From assembly GCF_001929375.1 (NCBI RefSeq), contig NZ_MSGO01000009.1:44572-108571 (forward strand): DNA of 64,000 nucleotides, in the 5' to 3' direction. The position numbers were made by a program, and so were the translations under genes. Positions 34,484-45,277 of this stretch are shown piece after piece. The stretch is from Actinomyces oris. Its GTDB lineage: Bacteria; Actinomycetota; Actinomycetes; Actinomycetales; Actinomycetaceae. The notes under the pieces are model-generated. The model ran no database searches, was not told the DNA's origin, and saw nothing but the letters and a program-made list of their open reading frames with translations. Positions within the stretch are counted from its first letter, which is position 1, and every line of letters begins with the position of its first letter.

Positions 34484-35776
34484 CTATCCCTCCAGCTTCT
34501 TCAGGTTGCTGCTCAGGCCGGTGATGACGTCCTTGGCTGTCCTGCTCCCCGGCTGCTGGATCGCGGGATAGATGCTGTCCTGGATCGTGGCGGTGACGTC
34601 GCCGTAGTAGACGGCCTGGGGACGGCTCTTGGCGTTCTCAAGGCTCTGCTTGAGGATCGGCAGGTAGGGGAAGTCCTTGAGGAGCTCGGGGTCGTCGTAG
34701 AGGGATCCGAGGATCGGGGCGAGCGTCTGGGTCTTGAGCTGGTAGCGCTGGGACTCCTCGTTGATCCACCACTTGACGAACTTCAAGGCGGTTGCCTTGT
34801 TCTTGGAGCCCTTGGTGATGGCGCAGTTGTGCCCACCCAGGGTCGGCACGAATGACTTGCCATCGATGCTCGGCAGGGCGGCGACGTCGAACTTGTCCGT
34901 TCCCAGCGACTCCTTGTTGTTGGCGTACTGGTAGGGCCACTGACGGAGGAACAGGAGGTCGCCCGCCTCGAAGGCGTTACGTCCGTCCTCCTCCTTCCAC
35001 TCCAGGGACTCCTTGGGAATGTAGCCCTTGGAGAAGCCGTCGATGAGCCACTGCAGACCAGTGACCGACTCGGTGGAGTCGAGGATGACCTGGGTATCGG
35101 CGTCGTAGAAGCCGCCGCCTGCGGTGTGGATGAACTCCGAGGCGCAGCAGGTCAGGCCCTCGTACTTGGCGAACTGACCGCCGAACCCTCCGATGTTCTC
35201 GTGGCCGGGCAGGGCCCGGACCTTGTCGATGGCGGCCTTGACCTCGTCCCAGGTCTTGGGGACCGCGACGCCGGCCTTGGCCAGGAAGTCCTTGCGGTAG
35301 AACATCATCGGAGCGTCAGTGACGAAGGGGACCGCGAAGAGCCTGTCCTTGTAGAGGCCCGTCTTCCACACGGGTTCGAGGATGTCGTCGTTCTTGAGCT
35401 CGTCCTGGGGCAGCTCGACCACCCATCGGTTGGCGGCGAACTCGGAGACCCAGACGTTGTCCAGGGAGACGACGTCGTAGGCGTTGGAGTTGATCCTGGC
35501 GGCGTTGATGAGGGCGGTGCGCTGCTGGTCGGCCTCGGCGGAGAGCTCGATGAGCTTGACCTCCTCACCGGGGTGGGCCTTGTTCCACTCATCTATCCTG
35601 GCCTGCACCTTGCCGGCCGAGTTGTCCTTGCCCTGGACCCAGGTGATTGGTCCGGTGCCTTCAAAGGTGACAGGGCCGTCGTCGTCTCCGCGGGAGGTGG
35701 AGCAGGCCCCGACGGAGGCCAGCGCCGCAGCCAGGGCCGAGCCCTGGATGAACTGACGACGGGGTAGGGGTGACAT
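34484..35776 (-). CDS. Sugar-binding lipoprotein of the ABC transporter
   Basis: 430 aa. Extracellular solute-binding protein, family 1. The signal peptide has twin arginines (RRQFIQG, from residue 6) and a lipobox ASVGAC with the lipidated Cys at 25, so export may use the Tat route. The mature part has the usual two-lobed pattern (WVQGKDNSAGKVQARIDEW; VVSLDNVWVSEFAANRW). AAGGAGG lies just upstream of the ATG. First gene of the operon; the bound sugar is unknown, and the GH13 partner suggests an alpha-glucoside. Confidence 0.93.
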   Translation of the reverse strand: MSPLPRRQFIQGSALAAALASVGACSTSRGDDDGPVTFEGTGPITWVQGKDNSAGKVQARIDEWNKAHPGEEVKLIELSAEADQQRTALINAARINSNAYDVVSLDNVWVSEFAANRWVVELPQDELKNDDILEPVWKTGLYKDRLFAVPFVTDAPMMFYRKDFLAKAGVAVPKTWDEVKAAIDKVRALPGHENIGGFGGQFAKYEGLTCCASEFIHTAGGGFYDADTQVILDSTESVTGLQWLIDGFSKGYIPKESLEWKEEDGRNAFEAGDLLFLRQWPYQYANNKESLGTDKFDVAALPSIDGKSFVPTLGGHNCAITKGSKNKATALKFVKWWINEESQRYQLKTQTLAPILGSLYDDPELLKDFPYLPILKQSLENAKSRPQAVYYGDVTATIQDSIYPAIQQPGSRTAKDVITGLSSNLKKLEG

Positions 35777-35839
35777 GTGTGTTTCCTCCTTGAAACTGTT
35801 GCGGAGCCCATCGGCTCCGTTCCGGAAGGACCCACATCG

Positions 35840-35855
35840 TCGACGCGCGTCGACT
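35840..35855. promoter_or_regulatory. Palindromic operator candidate for the LacI regulator
   Basis: GTCGACGCGCGTCGAC is a perfect 16-bp palindrome, 9-10 bp past the predicted start of transcription of the sugar operon. Its size and CG centre fit LacI-family operators. The regulator gene is in the same operon. Confidence 0.6.
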
Positions 35856-35870
35856 TGGGCATGAGATGCA

Positions 35871-35899
35871 CGTTACACATCTGCAACCGGTCGGTCAAA
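35871..35899 (-). promoter_or_regulatory. Promoter of the sugar ABC operon
   Basis: Minus-strand TTGACC (35899-35894) and TAACGT (35876-35871) are separated by exactly 17 bp. It lies 95 bp upstream of the binding-protein ATG and is the clearest sigma-70-type promoter in this 310-bp gap. Confidence 0.65.
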
Positions 35900-36086
35900 C
35901 CTTTTCGAGCGCGCCACCCCGGAGTCCTTGAGAAGAACCTCTGAACCCAAGCTCCCCCGCCATCGCCCGCGCCCCGCGATCTCCACGAGACCACCGCACA
36001 CCGCCTGTGAAAACCTCCACAGCGTCGCTCTTCTTCTCTCATCTCAACGGCGCGCCACCCTGACCACCGCCTGACACAATGAGGCC

Positions 36087-37979
36087 GTGAGCTCTCACCA
36101 CTCCTCGCCCCAGGCCACCAGCACCAGGCCGCCGCGCTATCCCGCCCACATGGCCGGCGGGGTCTCCCGCACCGAGATCCCCTTCCAGCCCGAGGCGCAC
36201 TGGTCGGTTCCGTGGCTGCTGGCCGACCGCATCGCCCGCAGCGGCGACCGGCCACTCGTGGCCCGCAAGTCGCCCCTGTCGGGGGACTGGCAGGAGGTCT
36301 CGGCCCGAGCCTTCGGCGAGGAGGTGGCCCACGTGGCCGCGGGCCTCATCGGCATGGGGCTCGAGGCCGGCGCCGCCGTCGGCATCATGGCGCACACCTC
36401 CTACGACTGGTTCCTCCTGGACATGGCCATCGCCCGCGCGGGCCTCATCTCCGTGCCCATCTACGAGACGAGCTCGGCCGAGCAGGTCGAGTGGATCGTC
36501 ACCGATTCCGACGTGCGGGTGGTCATCACCGAGAGTGGCACGCTGGCCGAGCTCGTACGCGGCGCCGTCGCCGGTATCGAGCACACGGTGAGGGTCCTCG
36601 CCCTGGACTCCGACGCGATCACCACCATCGTCCAGGCGGGCTCGGGCGTCAGCCCCTCCCAGGTCGACCAGCGCACCAACGCCCTCACGGTCGACGACGT
36701 CTACTCCATCATCTACACCTCCGGCACCACGGGCCGCCCCAAGGGCGTCGAGCTCACCCACCGCAACGCCGTGGGCATCCCCTATCACGGGGTGCGCTAC
36801 CTGCCCGGCGTCCTGTGGGGCACCAACGTGCGCCTGCTGCTGTTCCTGCCGCTGGCCCACGTCTACGCCCGCTGCCTCCAACTGCTGTCCCTGGCCGGCG
36901 AGGGCGTGCTGGGCCACACCCCCGACGCCAAGACCCTCCTGCCCGACCTGCAGTCCTTCGCCCCCTCCTACATCCTGGCCGTCCCACGCGTCCTGGAGAA
37001 GATCTACAACGCCGCCGACGCCAAGGCCGGCGGTGGCGCCAAGCTCAAGCTGTTCCGTTGGGCCGCCAAGGTCGCCATCGCCTACTCCCGCGCCCTGGAC
37101 GCCCCTGAAGGGCCCTCCCGCAGCCTGCGTCGGGCGCACGCCGTGGCCGACCGTCTCGTCTTCCGCAGGATCCGGGGACTCATGGGCCCCAACGCCCGCT
37201 TCATCATCTCCGGCGGGGGGCCGCTGGGACAGCGTCTGGGGCACTTCTACCGCGGACTGGGCCTGGTTATCCTGGAGGGCTACGGCCTGACTGAGACCAT
37301 CGGCCCGGTCAGCGTCAACACCGACTGGCTCAATAAGATCGGCACTGTCGGTCCACCCGTCTGCGGCAACGAGATCCGTATCGGTGAGGATGACGAGATC
37401 CAGGTCCGCGGCATGGGCGTCTTCTCCACCTATCACAACAACCCCTCGGCCACCGCCGAGGCCTTCACCGACGACGGCTGGTTCCGCACCGGCGACATCG
37501 GCGCCCTCGATGACGACGGCTACCTGCGCATCACCGGACGCAAGAAGGAGCTCATCGTCACCGCCGGGGGCAAGAACGTCGCCCCGGCCCAGCTCGAGGA
37601 CCGCCTGCGCGGCCACCCGCTCATCAGCCAGGTGCTCGTCATCGGGGACGGGGAGCCCTTCATCTCCGCACTCATCACGCTGGACAAGGAGATGCTCCCC
37701 CAGTGGCTGCGCAACCACGGGCTGGCGGCGATGGACGTGGTCGAAGCCTCCTCCCACCCGCAGGTGCTCGCCGCCCTGGACCGGGCCGTGGCGCGCACGA
37801 ACCGCGCGGTCTCCCGGGCCGAGTCGATCCGCACCTTCCGGGTGCTGGCCACCGACTTCACCGAGGCCAACGGACTGCTCACCCCGTCGCTGAAGGTCAA
37901 GCGCGGCCCGGTCATGGAGGCCCACGCCGACGTCATTGCGGACATCTACAGGTCCACGCGCAAAGGGCCGCAGGAGTAA
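36087..37979 (+). CDS. AMP-dependent acyl-CoA synthetase (long-chain fatty acid--CoA ligase)
   Basis: 630 aa. Activates fatty acids to acyl-CoA through an acyl-adenylate. The ATP-binding P-loop is YTSGTTGRPKGVELTHRN, and the adenylation motif is GYGLTETIGP followed by the hinge region TGRKKELIVTAGGKNVAP. The start is a GTG at 36087 with a poor ribosome-binding site; an ATG 63 bp later is the alternative. It lies 48 bp upstream of a close paralogue on the same strand. Confidence 0.93.
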   Translation: MSSHHSSPQATSTRPPRYPAHMAGGVSRTEIPFQPEAHWSVPWLLADRIARSGDRPLVARKSPLSGDWQEVSARAFGEEVAHVAAGLIGMGLEAGAAVGIMAHTSYDWFLLDMAIARAGLISVPIYETSSAEQVEWIVTDSDVRVVITESGTLAELVRGAVAGIEHTVRVLALDSDAITTIVQAGSGVSPSQVDQRTNALTVDDVYSIIYTSGTTGRPKGVELTHRNAVGIPYHGVRYLPGVLWGTNVRLLLFLPLAHVYARCLQLLSLAGEGVLGHTPDAKTLLPDLQSFAPSYILAVPRVLEKIYNAADAKAGGGAKLKLFRWAAKVAIAYSRALDAPEGPSRSLRRAHAVADRLVFRRIRGLMGPNARFIISGGGPLGQRLGHFYRGLGLVILEGYGLTETIGPVSVNTDWLNKIGTVGPPVCGNEIRIGEDDEIQVRGMGVFSTYHNNPSATAEAFTDDGWFRTGDIGALDDDGYLRITGRKKELIVTAGGKNVAPAQLEDRLRGHPLISQVLVIGDGEPFISALITLDKEMLPQWLRNHGLAAMDVVEASSHPQVLAALDRAVARTNRAVSRAESIRTFRVLATDFTEANGLLTPSLKVKRGPVMEAHADVIADIYRSTRKGPQE

Positions 37980-38026
37980 ACGGGAGCAAACGTCGTCACC
38001 AGCCTCAGGCGGGCATACTTGCCACC

Positions 38027-39928
38027 ATGACCGACGCCTCCGCCCGACCGACCGACTCCGGCCCCTCCGCCTCGTCCGAGGAGCACGCCACCGAGCTCCT
38101 GGTCCCGGTTCACAACGGCATGACGACGCCCTGGGCGCTGGCCGAGCGCGTGCGCCGTAGTCCCGACGGCGGGCTTATCGCCCGCAAGTCCCCCTTGGGG
38201 CGGCGCTGGCGGGAGATGAGTGCCAGCGCCTTCCGCACCCAGGTGCGTGAAGTGGCCGCGGGTCTGGTGGCCCGAGGTCTTCAGCCCGGAGACGCCGTCG
38301 GCATCATGTCGCACACGTCGTATGAGTGGACGCTTCTGGACTTCGCCGCCTGGGAGGCGGGCCTGGTCGTCGTCCCCGTCTATGAGACCTCCTCGGCCGA
38401 GCAGGCCCAGTGGATCCTCACCGACGCCGGCGTGAAGCTCATCGTCGTGGAGAACGAGGCCATGGCCTCCATGGTCGGCGCGCTGGCCTCCACCGTGCCC
38501 GAGCTGGAGAGTCTGCAGGTGCTGTGCGTCGAGCGCGAGGACGTCCTGGGGCTCATCAAGTCCGGTCGCGGCGTGGACGCCGGCGAGCTCGACCGGCGCA
38601 GCGCGGCCCTGACCTCACAGTCCCTGGCCACGATCGTCTACACCTCCGGAACGACCGGCCGCCCCAAGGGCGTCGAGCTCAGCCACGGTAACCTCGTGCA
38701 CCTGTGCGTCAACGTCTGCCCGCACGTGCCCGAGGTCCTGGGCGGGGCAGCGGTCCGTTTCCTGCTGTTCCTGCCCCTGGCCCATGTACTCGGCCGGTTC
38801 ATGGAGATCTCGGTCGTCTGCTCGCGTGCGGGCGTGCTGGGGCACGTGCCCGACGTGCGTAATCTCGTCAACGACCTGGGCTCCTTCCAGCCCACGGCGG
38901 TCCTGGCCGTCCCACGGGTCTTCGAGAAGATCTATAACGCCGCGGATGCCAAAGCGACCGGAGCCAAGCAGAAGGTCTTCCGCCTGGCGGCCAAGACCGC
39001 GATCGCCTACTCGCGCGCCCTGGACACCCCGCAGGGCCCGTCGCGCCGCCTCAAGGCTCAGCGCACCGCCTTCGACAAGCTCGTCTTCTCCACCCTGCGC
39101 TCCGTGCTGGGCGGGCAGGTCACGCACGTGGTCTCCGGGGGCGGGCCTCTGGGCGAGCGCCTGGGGCACTTCTACCGCGGCGCCGGGGTCACCGTCCTGG
39201 AGGGCTACGGCCTGACCGAGACCATGGGGCCGTGCAGCGTCAACCTGCCCCAGGCCACCCGGATCGGGACCGTCGGAACCCCGCTGCCCGGTTGCGCGCT
39301 CCGTTTGGACGACGACGGGGAGATCCTGGTCCGGGGCATCGGCACCTTCGCGGGCTACCACAACAATCCCGAGGCCACGGCCGAGGCCTTCACCGCCGAC
39401 GGCTGGCTGCGCACCGGGGACATCGGCTCCTTCGAAGGCGCTGAGGGCTTCCTGAGGATCACTGGGCGCAAGAAGGAGCTCATCGTCACCGCCGGAGGCA
39501 AGAACGTCGCCCCCGCCCCTCTGGAGGACCGCCTGCGGGGTCATCCGCTGGTCAGCCAGGTGCTCGTCGTCGGTGAGAGCCGTCCCTGCATCGGCGCGCT
39601 CCTCACCCTGGATGCCGAGATGCTGCCACTGTGGCTGTCCTCCCACGGGCTGGAGGAGATGACGGTGGTCGACGCCGCCCGGGACCCGCGGGTGCGCGCC
39701 GCCCTGGAGCGGGCCGTGGCCCGGGCAAATGAAGCGGTCTCGCGGGCCGAGTCGATCCGCACCTTCGAGGTGCTGCCCACGGACTTCACCGTGGCCAACG
39801 GCCTGCTGACCCCCTCGCTCAAGGTGCGCCGTGCTGAGGCGGAGAAGCGTTTCTCGGCCGAGATCGAGGCGCTCTACACGCGCACGCCACTTGTCCCCAA
39901 CGCCACTGTCTCACCGTCACAGGACTGA
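38027..39928 (+). CDS. AMP-dependent acyl-CoA synthetase, paralogue of the preceding gene
   Basis: 633 aa. The same motifs as its neighbour: YTSGTTGRPKGVELSHGN, GYGLTETMGP and TGRKKELIVTAGGKNVAP. The two align along their whole length (for example EAGLVVVPVYETSSAEQAQW against RAGLISVPIYETSSAEQVEW), so a tandem duplication is evident. Divergence in the middle region suggests different chain-length preference. Start at ATG 38027, 47 bp after the preceding stop. Confidence 0.93.
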   Translation: MTDASARPTDSGPSASSEEHATELLVPVHNGMTTPWALAERVRRSPDGGLIARKSPLGRRWREMSASAFRTQVREVAAGLVARGLQPGDAVGIMSHTSYEWTLLDFAAWEAGLVVVPVYETSSAEQAQWILTDAGVKLIVVENEAMASMVGALASTVPELESLQVLCVEREDVLGLIKSGRGVDAGELDRRSAALTSQSLATIVYTSGTTGRPKGVELSHGNLVHLCVNVCPHVPEVLGGAAVRFLLFLPLAHVLGRFMEISVVCSRAGVLGHVPDVRNLVNDLGSFQPTAVLAVPRVFEKIYNAADAKATGAKQKVFRLAAKTAIAYSRALDTPQGPSRRLKAQRTAFDKLVFSTLRSVLGGQVTHVVSGGGPLGERLGHFYRGAGVTVLEGYGLTETMGPCSVNLPQATRIGTVGTPLPGCALRLDDDGEILVRGIGTFAGYHNNPEATAEAFTADGWLRTGDIGSFEGAEGFLRITGRKKELIVTAGGKNVAPAPLEDRLRGHPLVSQVLVVGESRPCIGALLTLDAEMLPLWLSSHGLEEMTVVDAARDPRVRAALERAVARANEAVSRAESIRTFEVLPTDFTVANGLLTPSLKVRRAEAEKRFSAEIEALYTRTPLVPNATVSPSQD

Positions 39929-40067
39929 AGGCCGCCACGAGAGCACGCTGGGCTCGGCCCGATAGCTGCTCCACGACCGCGATCTCACTCGCCCCGGCCT
40001 CAATGGCTCATGTCGAAGGGAGTCACCGAGAACTCACCCGAACAGCTGCGTCCGGAGGTTCCTGCGG

Positions 40068-40390
40068 CTATGACTGCTTGGCGCGCTCGGCCTCATGCCC
40101 GTCACGGATCTCCTCATGGTGCTGGATGACCTCGGCGACGATGAAAGTGAAGAACTTCTCGGCGAAGATCGGGTCAAGACCGGACTCCTCGGCCAGGGCC
40201 CGCAGACGTGCCACCTGCTGCCGCTCGCGCCCGGGGTCGGCCGGCGGCAGGTCCAGTCGGGCCTTGAGCAGGCCCACCTGCTGGGTACAGCGGAAACGTT
40301 CGGCCAGGAGATGGACGAGGGCGGCGTCGAGGTTGTCGATGGTGTCCCGGTAGACGGCCAGCTGCGGGGGGATCCCCTTCTGCCCCTCAC

Positions 40391-40394
<4 letters not shown>
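40068..40394 (-). CDS. Chorismate mutase (AroQ type)
   Basis: 108 aa, all helical. Converts chorismate to prephenate for Phe and Tyr synthesis. The first helix [20 protein letters not shown] and the later [20 protein letters not shown] carry the expected Arg/Asp/Lys/Arg residues, and the ending helix contains [10 protein letters not shown]. No regulatory domain. Its ATG overlaps the stop of clpX (ATGA), an odd functional pairing, though the overlap implies co-translation. Confidence 0.9.
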
Positions 40395-41713
<1,319 letters not shown>

Positions 41714-41860
41714 CGGCCCCCGAGCCCGGGCGGTCCTGCGTCAGCCTACGGGCTGGTACGGCAGGTGCGCCGAGGGCATGGCGGCGTGTCCAGTCCGCAA
41801 TATGCCACGTTGAGCACCGCGCTGCCAGCGTTTGCGAGTTGTATTTCCACCGGCTGCACA

Positions 41861-41897
41861 TGCAGTGCTCCCGCCGGTTGCTGGAGGGAGCACTGCA
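41861..41897 (-). terminator. Stem-loop between clpP2 and clpX
   Basis: Perfect 12-bp inverted repeat (TGCAGTGCTCCC with GGGAGCACTGCA) with a 13-nt loop, about 50 bp past the clpP2 stop. No T-run on the minus strand. It could end part of the clpP transcripts so that clpX is expressed less, or partly from its own promoter. Confidence 0.6.
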
Positions 41898-41946
41898 CGC
41901 AGCGTCAGCACAGCGTCGACGGCCCGGCCTGTATCCCGGCGCCTCC

Positions 41947-42621
41947 TCAGGAGGAGTGCGGGGAGGCCGGGGTCTTGCGGGAGGTGAGCACCTGGTCCAC
42001 GATCCCGTACTCCTTGGCGGCTGCGGCCGTGAGAATCTTGTCACGCTCGAGGTCGGCGTGGATCTTCTCGCGGTCCCGGCCGGTGTGCGCGGCCAGGGTG
42101 TCCTCCAGCCAGGAGCGCATGCGGTCGATCTCGTTGGCGACGATCTCGATGTCGCTGGCCTGTCCTTGCATCCCCTCCATGGCGGGCTGGTGGATGAGGA
42201 CGCGCGCATTGGGCAGGGCCAGGCGCTTGCCCTCGCTTCCGGCGGCCAGGAGCACGGCTGCGGCGGAGGCCGCCTGCCCCAGGCAGACGGTCTGCACCTG
42301 TGGCTTGATGTACTGCATGGTGTCGTAGATGGCCGTCAGCGCCGTGAAGGATCCGCCGGGACTGTTGATGTACATGGTGATGAGGCCGTCGGGGTCCTGG
42401 GACTCCAGGACCAGGAGCTGGGCCATGATGTCATCGGCGGAGGCGTCGTCGACCTGGACGCCCATGAAGACGATGCGGTCCTCGAAGAGCTTGGCGTAGG
42501 GGTCCTGACGCTTGAAGCCGTAGGCGGTGCGCTCCTCGAACTGGGGCAGCACGTAGCGGGCCTGCGGCATGGCTCCGGCCTGGCGGGCGATGGCCTCGAA
42601 GTAGGGGCGGGTCGAGGACAT
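41947..42621 (-). CDS. clpP2: ATP-dependent Clp protease proteolytic subunit ClpP2
   Basis: 224 aa. One of two serine-protease subunits. The nucleophile Ser is in GQAASAAAVLLAAG and the His in RVLIHQPAME; SPGGSFTALTAIYDTM is the substrate strand. The start is ATG at 42621, 2 nt after the clpP1 stop. In actinobacteria ClpP1 and ClpP2 form a mixed tetradecamer. Confidence 0.95.
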   Translation of the reverse strand: MSSTRPYFEAIARQAGAMPQARYVLPQFEERTAYGFKRQDPYAKLFEDRIVFMGVQVDDASADDIMAQLLVLESQDPDGLITMYINSPGGSFTALTAIYDTMQYIKPQVQTVCLGQAASAAAVLLAAGSEGKRLALPNARVLIHQPAMEGMQGQASDIEIVANEIDRMRSWLEDTLAAHTGRDREKIHADLERDKILTAAAAKEYGIVDQVLTSRKTPASPHSS

Positions 42622-42622
42622 G

Positions 42623-43261
42623 TCAGTTGTCTCCGTTCTGCTTGCCGATCTCCCGGCTGGAGCGCACGATGTGGTCGACGAACCCGTACTCCAGGGCCTC
42701 CTGGGCCGAGAACCAGTGGTCGCGGTCGGAGTCGGCGATGATCTCCTCCACCGTGTGCCCGGTGTTGGCCGCGGTGATCTCCGCGAGCTCCTGCTTCATC
42801 TTGATGATGAGGTCGGCGTTGATGCGGATGTCGGTGGCCGACCCTCCTGCGCCGCCGGAGGGCTGGTGCATGAGCACGCGGGCATGAGGGGTGAGGTAGC
42901 GCTTGCCCTTGGCACCGGCCGACAGCAGGTGCTGCCCCATGGAGGCGGCCAGCCCCGTGGCCACGGTGGCGACGTCGGGCTGGACGTACTGCATGGTGTC
43001 GTAGATGGCCATGCCGGCGGTCACCGAGCCGCCGGGACTGTTGATGTAGAGGTAGATGTCCCGCTCGGGGTCCTCGGCGGCCAGCAGCAGCATCTGGGCG
43101 CAGATGGCGTTGGCGTTGTCGTCACGCACCTCGGAGCCGAGCCAGATGATGCGCTCCTTGAGGAGGCGGTTGTAGATGGAGTCGGTCAACCCCAGACCCG
43201 CGCCAGCGGCGTCGGCTGCCTGGGGAGGGGCGACCGCAGCGGGTGTGTAGAGCTCGCTCAC
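42623..43261 (-). CDS. clpP1: ATP-dependent Clp protease proteolytic subunit ClpP1
   Basis: 212 aa from a GTG at 43261, chosen because GAGAGGA lies six nt upstream; the frame is open further but without homologous sequence. Catalytic Ser is in [11 protein letters not shown] and His in [10 protein letters not shown]. First gene of clpP1-clpP2-clpX. I looked for a ClgR-type operator upstream and found none with correct spacing. Confidence 0.95.
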   Translation of the reverse strand: MSELYTPAAVAPPQAADAAGAGLGLTDSIYNRLLKERIIWLGSEVRDDNANAICAQMLLLAAEDPERDIYLYINSPGGSVTAGMAIYDTMQYVQPDVATVATGLAASMGQHLLSAGAKGKRYLTPHARVLMHQPSGGAGGSATDIRINADLIIKMKQELAEITAANTGHTVEEIIADSDRDHWFSAQEALEYGFVDHIVRSSREIGKQNGDN

Positions 43262-43566
43262 GTCAGTCCTCTCATGGTCGGTGTCGCCAACGCTAACGCG
43301 ACGCCCCCGGCCACCATGCCCGCCGTCGCACCCTTTTCGCCCACGGCGCAGGTGCGCTCGCCGGGGGAGGGGCACCAGGGCACGCAGCCTCCGCCGGCGC
43401 TGCGCACGACCCTCGACACCTCCGCACAGCCATCTATGAGTCACAGCGCTCAGTTTTACCGCAACGTACAAATACGATAGGGTGTCATCATCTATTTCGG
43501 AGGTTTGAGGTCGCCGCCTCAGCGCCTCGCGTCAGCGAGTGAACGGAAGGAGCAGAACGGAGCCCA
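43262..43566. other. Divergent region between clpP1 and the methyltransferase operon
   Basis: 305 bp without a gene. An AT-richer stretch around 43454-43497 holds TACGAT (43473-43478), a possible -10 for the rightward operon, inside an interrupted dyad (AAATACGAT and ATCTATTT). Nearer the methyltransferase is CTCGC-GTCA-GCGAG (43526-43539), a small hairpin in the leader. No -35 of quality is seen in either direction. Confidence 0.5.
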
Positions 43567-44508
43567 TTGAGTACGCAGCCCTCCCCCACATCAAGCAACA
43601 CCGCCCCCGAGGAACGCGGCACTCGCCAGGGCCCCGAAGCCTCCCGCATGCAGGGTCACTGGCTGCTGGCCACGCTCGGCAAGAGAGTCCTGCGCCCCGG
43701 CGGCATCGGCCTGACCCGGCGCCTGTTGGAGGCCGCCAAGCCGACATCGGCCGACCGCGTCGTCGAGCTGGGGCCCGGAGTCGGCCGGACCGCCGAGATC
43801 CTCCTGGCAGCCCACCCCGCTTCCTACAAGGGCGTGGACCCCAATCCTGAGGGGCGCGAGCAGGTCGCGAACATCCTTGCCGCGCACGCCAAGCACACGG
43901 ACACCGAGTACGTCGTGGCCGACGCCGCCGGAACCGGCCTGCCCGAAGCGAGTGCGGACCTCGTCGTCGGAGAGGCAATGCTGACGATCCAGTCCGATGA
44001 CCACAAGCGCGAGATCATCGCGGAGGCGGCTCGCATCCTGGCGCCGGGCGGCCGCTACGCGATCCACGAGCTGGCGCTGCGGGCGGACCGCTCCCCCGAG
44101 GAGCTCAAGGAGATCCGCAAGAGCATTTCCCGCACGATCAAGGTCGGAGCCCGGCCTCTGACCGAACCTGCCTGGAAGGAACTGCTGGAGGAGGCCGGTC
44201 TGGAGGTGACCTGGACCGGACGCGCCTCCATGAGCCTGCTCGAGCCCTCACGCATCGTCGAGGACGAGGGCGTTCTGGGTGCCCTGCGCTTCTGGCGTGC
44301 CATGCGGCACACCCCGGGGGCGCGCGACCGGGTCAACGCCATGCGGCAGAGTTTCCGCCTCCAGGGTGAGGCCCTGCGCGCCATCGGCATGGTCGCACGC
44401 AAGCCAGGCTCCCCCACTGAGAGTACTGAGAGCACTGTGACGAATCGGGAGCCGGACGCCACCGAGGACGCTGGCGGCTCTACCGGCCGAGAGGCTCCAT
44501 CATCATGA
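43567..44508 (+). CDS. Class I SAM-dependent methyltransferase
   Basis: 313 aa from a TTG start at 43567 with GGAG a few nt before; the first ATG inside (43648) would remove 27 poorly conserved residues. Motif I is VVELGPGVGRTAEIL (about 65-79), the acidic end of strand 2 is GVDPN, and motif IV/post motifs are VVGEAMLTIQSDD and RILAPGGRYAIHEL. The substrate is unknown. First gene of a five-gene unit with a NitT/TauT-type ABC transporter and a cupin; its stop overlaps the ATPase start (ATGA), so its role is tied to the transporter. Confidence 0.85.
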   Translation: MSTQPSPTSSNTAPEERGTRQGPEASRMQGHWLLATLGKRVLRPGGIGLTRRLLEAAKPTSADRVVELGPGVGRTAEILLAAHPASYKGVDPNPEGREQVANILAAHAKHTDTEYVVADAAGTGLPEASADLVVGEAMLTIQSDDHKREIIAEAARILAPGGRYAIHELALRADRSPEELKEIRKSISRTIKVGARPLTEPAWKELLEEAGLEVTWTGRASMSLLEPSRIVEDEGVLGALRFWRAMRHTPGARDRVNAMRQSFRLQGEALRAIGMVARKPGSPTESTESTVTNREPDATEDAGGSTGREAPSS

Positions 44509-45179
44509 CGGACGTTGTCACCAGGGCCCCAGCCCCCACGGGCCGGCCGACGCAGGGTGACGAGGATCGCGGTGATCTCAGGCTCGAGCACGTGACGATG
44601 GTCCGGCGAGGCCTGACCCTCGTGGAGGACCTGTCCGTGACGGTCCGCCCCGGGCAGACCCTCGCGGTCACCGGAGCCTCCGGCGCCGGAAAGACGACGC
44701 TGCTGCGGGCGATCTCGGGCCTGTCGGACACCGACGCCGGCACGGTCCTGCGCCCCGAGGGGAGCCTGTCCCAGGTGTTCCAGGAGCCGCGGCTCATGCC
44801 CTGGTACTCGGCCCACCGCAACATCTCCCTGGTGGTCGGCGGACCGGCACCGGACCTGACGGCCGTCCAGTGGCTGGAACGGGTGGGGCTGGCCTCAGCC
44901 GGCCATCTTCCACCGACTCATCTCTCTGGCGGAATGCGGCAGCGGGTGGCCATCGCCCGCGCGCTGTCGACCGGACCGAGCCTGCTGCTGGTGGACGAGC
45001 CGTTCTCCGCCCTGGACCGCCCACTGGCCAACGCGCTGCGAGCCGACCTCACCGACCTGCTCGCTGACCAGGACGTCATCACGGTCTGGGTCACGCACGA
45101 CCCCGATGAGGCCGAGGAGGTCTCCCACCTCCACCTCCATCTCGACGGCCCACCCGGCACCTGGCACCTGTCCGCCTGA
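44505..45179 (+). CDS. ABC transporter ATPase, NitT/TauT type
   Basis: 224 aa. Walker A is GASGAGKTTLLRAI (about 56-69), Q-loop VFQEPRLMPWYS, signature LSGGMRQRVAIARAL, Walker B LLLVDEPFSALD and switch His in WVTHDPDEAEEV. The MPW after the Q-loop is common in the nitrate/sulfonate/taurine group. It overlaps the methyltransferase by 4 nt and is followed by the binding protein 98 bp later. Confidence 0.92.
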   Translation: MTDVVTRAPAPTGRPTQGDEDRGDLRLEHVTMVRRGLTLVEDLSVTVRPGQTLAVTGASGAGKTTLLRAISGLSDTDAGTVLRPEGSLSQVFQEPRLMPWYSAHRNISLVVGGPAPDLTAVQWLERVGLASAGHLPPTHLSGGMRQRVAIARALSTGPSLLLVDEPFSALDRPLANALRADLTDLLADQDVITVWVTHDPDEAEEVSHLHLHLDGPPGTWHLSA

Positions 45180-45277
45180 GCACCCGACAGCGAGTCCCAC
45201 TCCGCCATCCGCGCATTTTGTCACGCGCTGTCACCACCTTCACTCACCCCGACACACAAAGGAGCACGAGCAGCATC

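Noticed and set aside
43262..43330. ClgR-type operator upstream of clpP1 (CGCTAACGCG)
   Set aside because: The spacer between the CGC and GCG halves is 4, not the 5 expected, and outer positions do not match.
43400..43566. Thiamine (TPP) riboswitch upstream of the methyltransferase-NitT operon
   Set aside because: The binding protein class made this worth checking, but no CUGAGA-type TPP core was seen.
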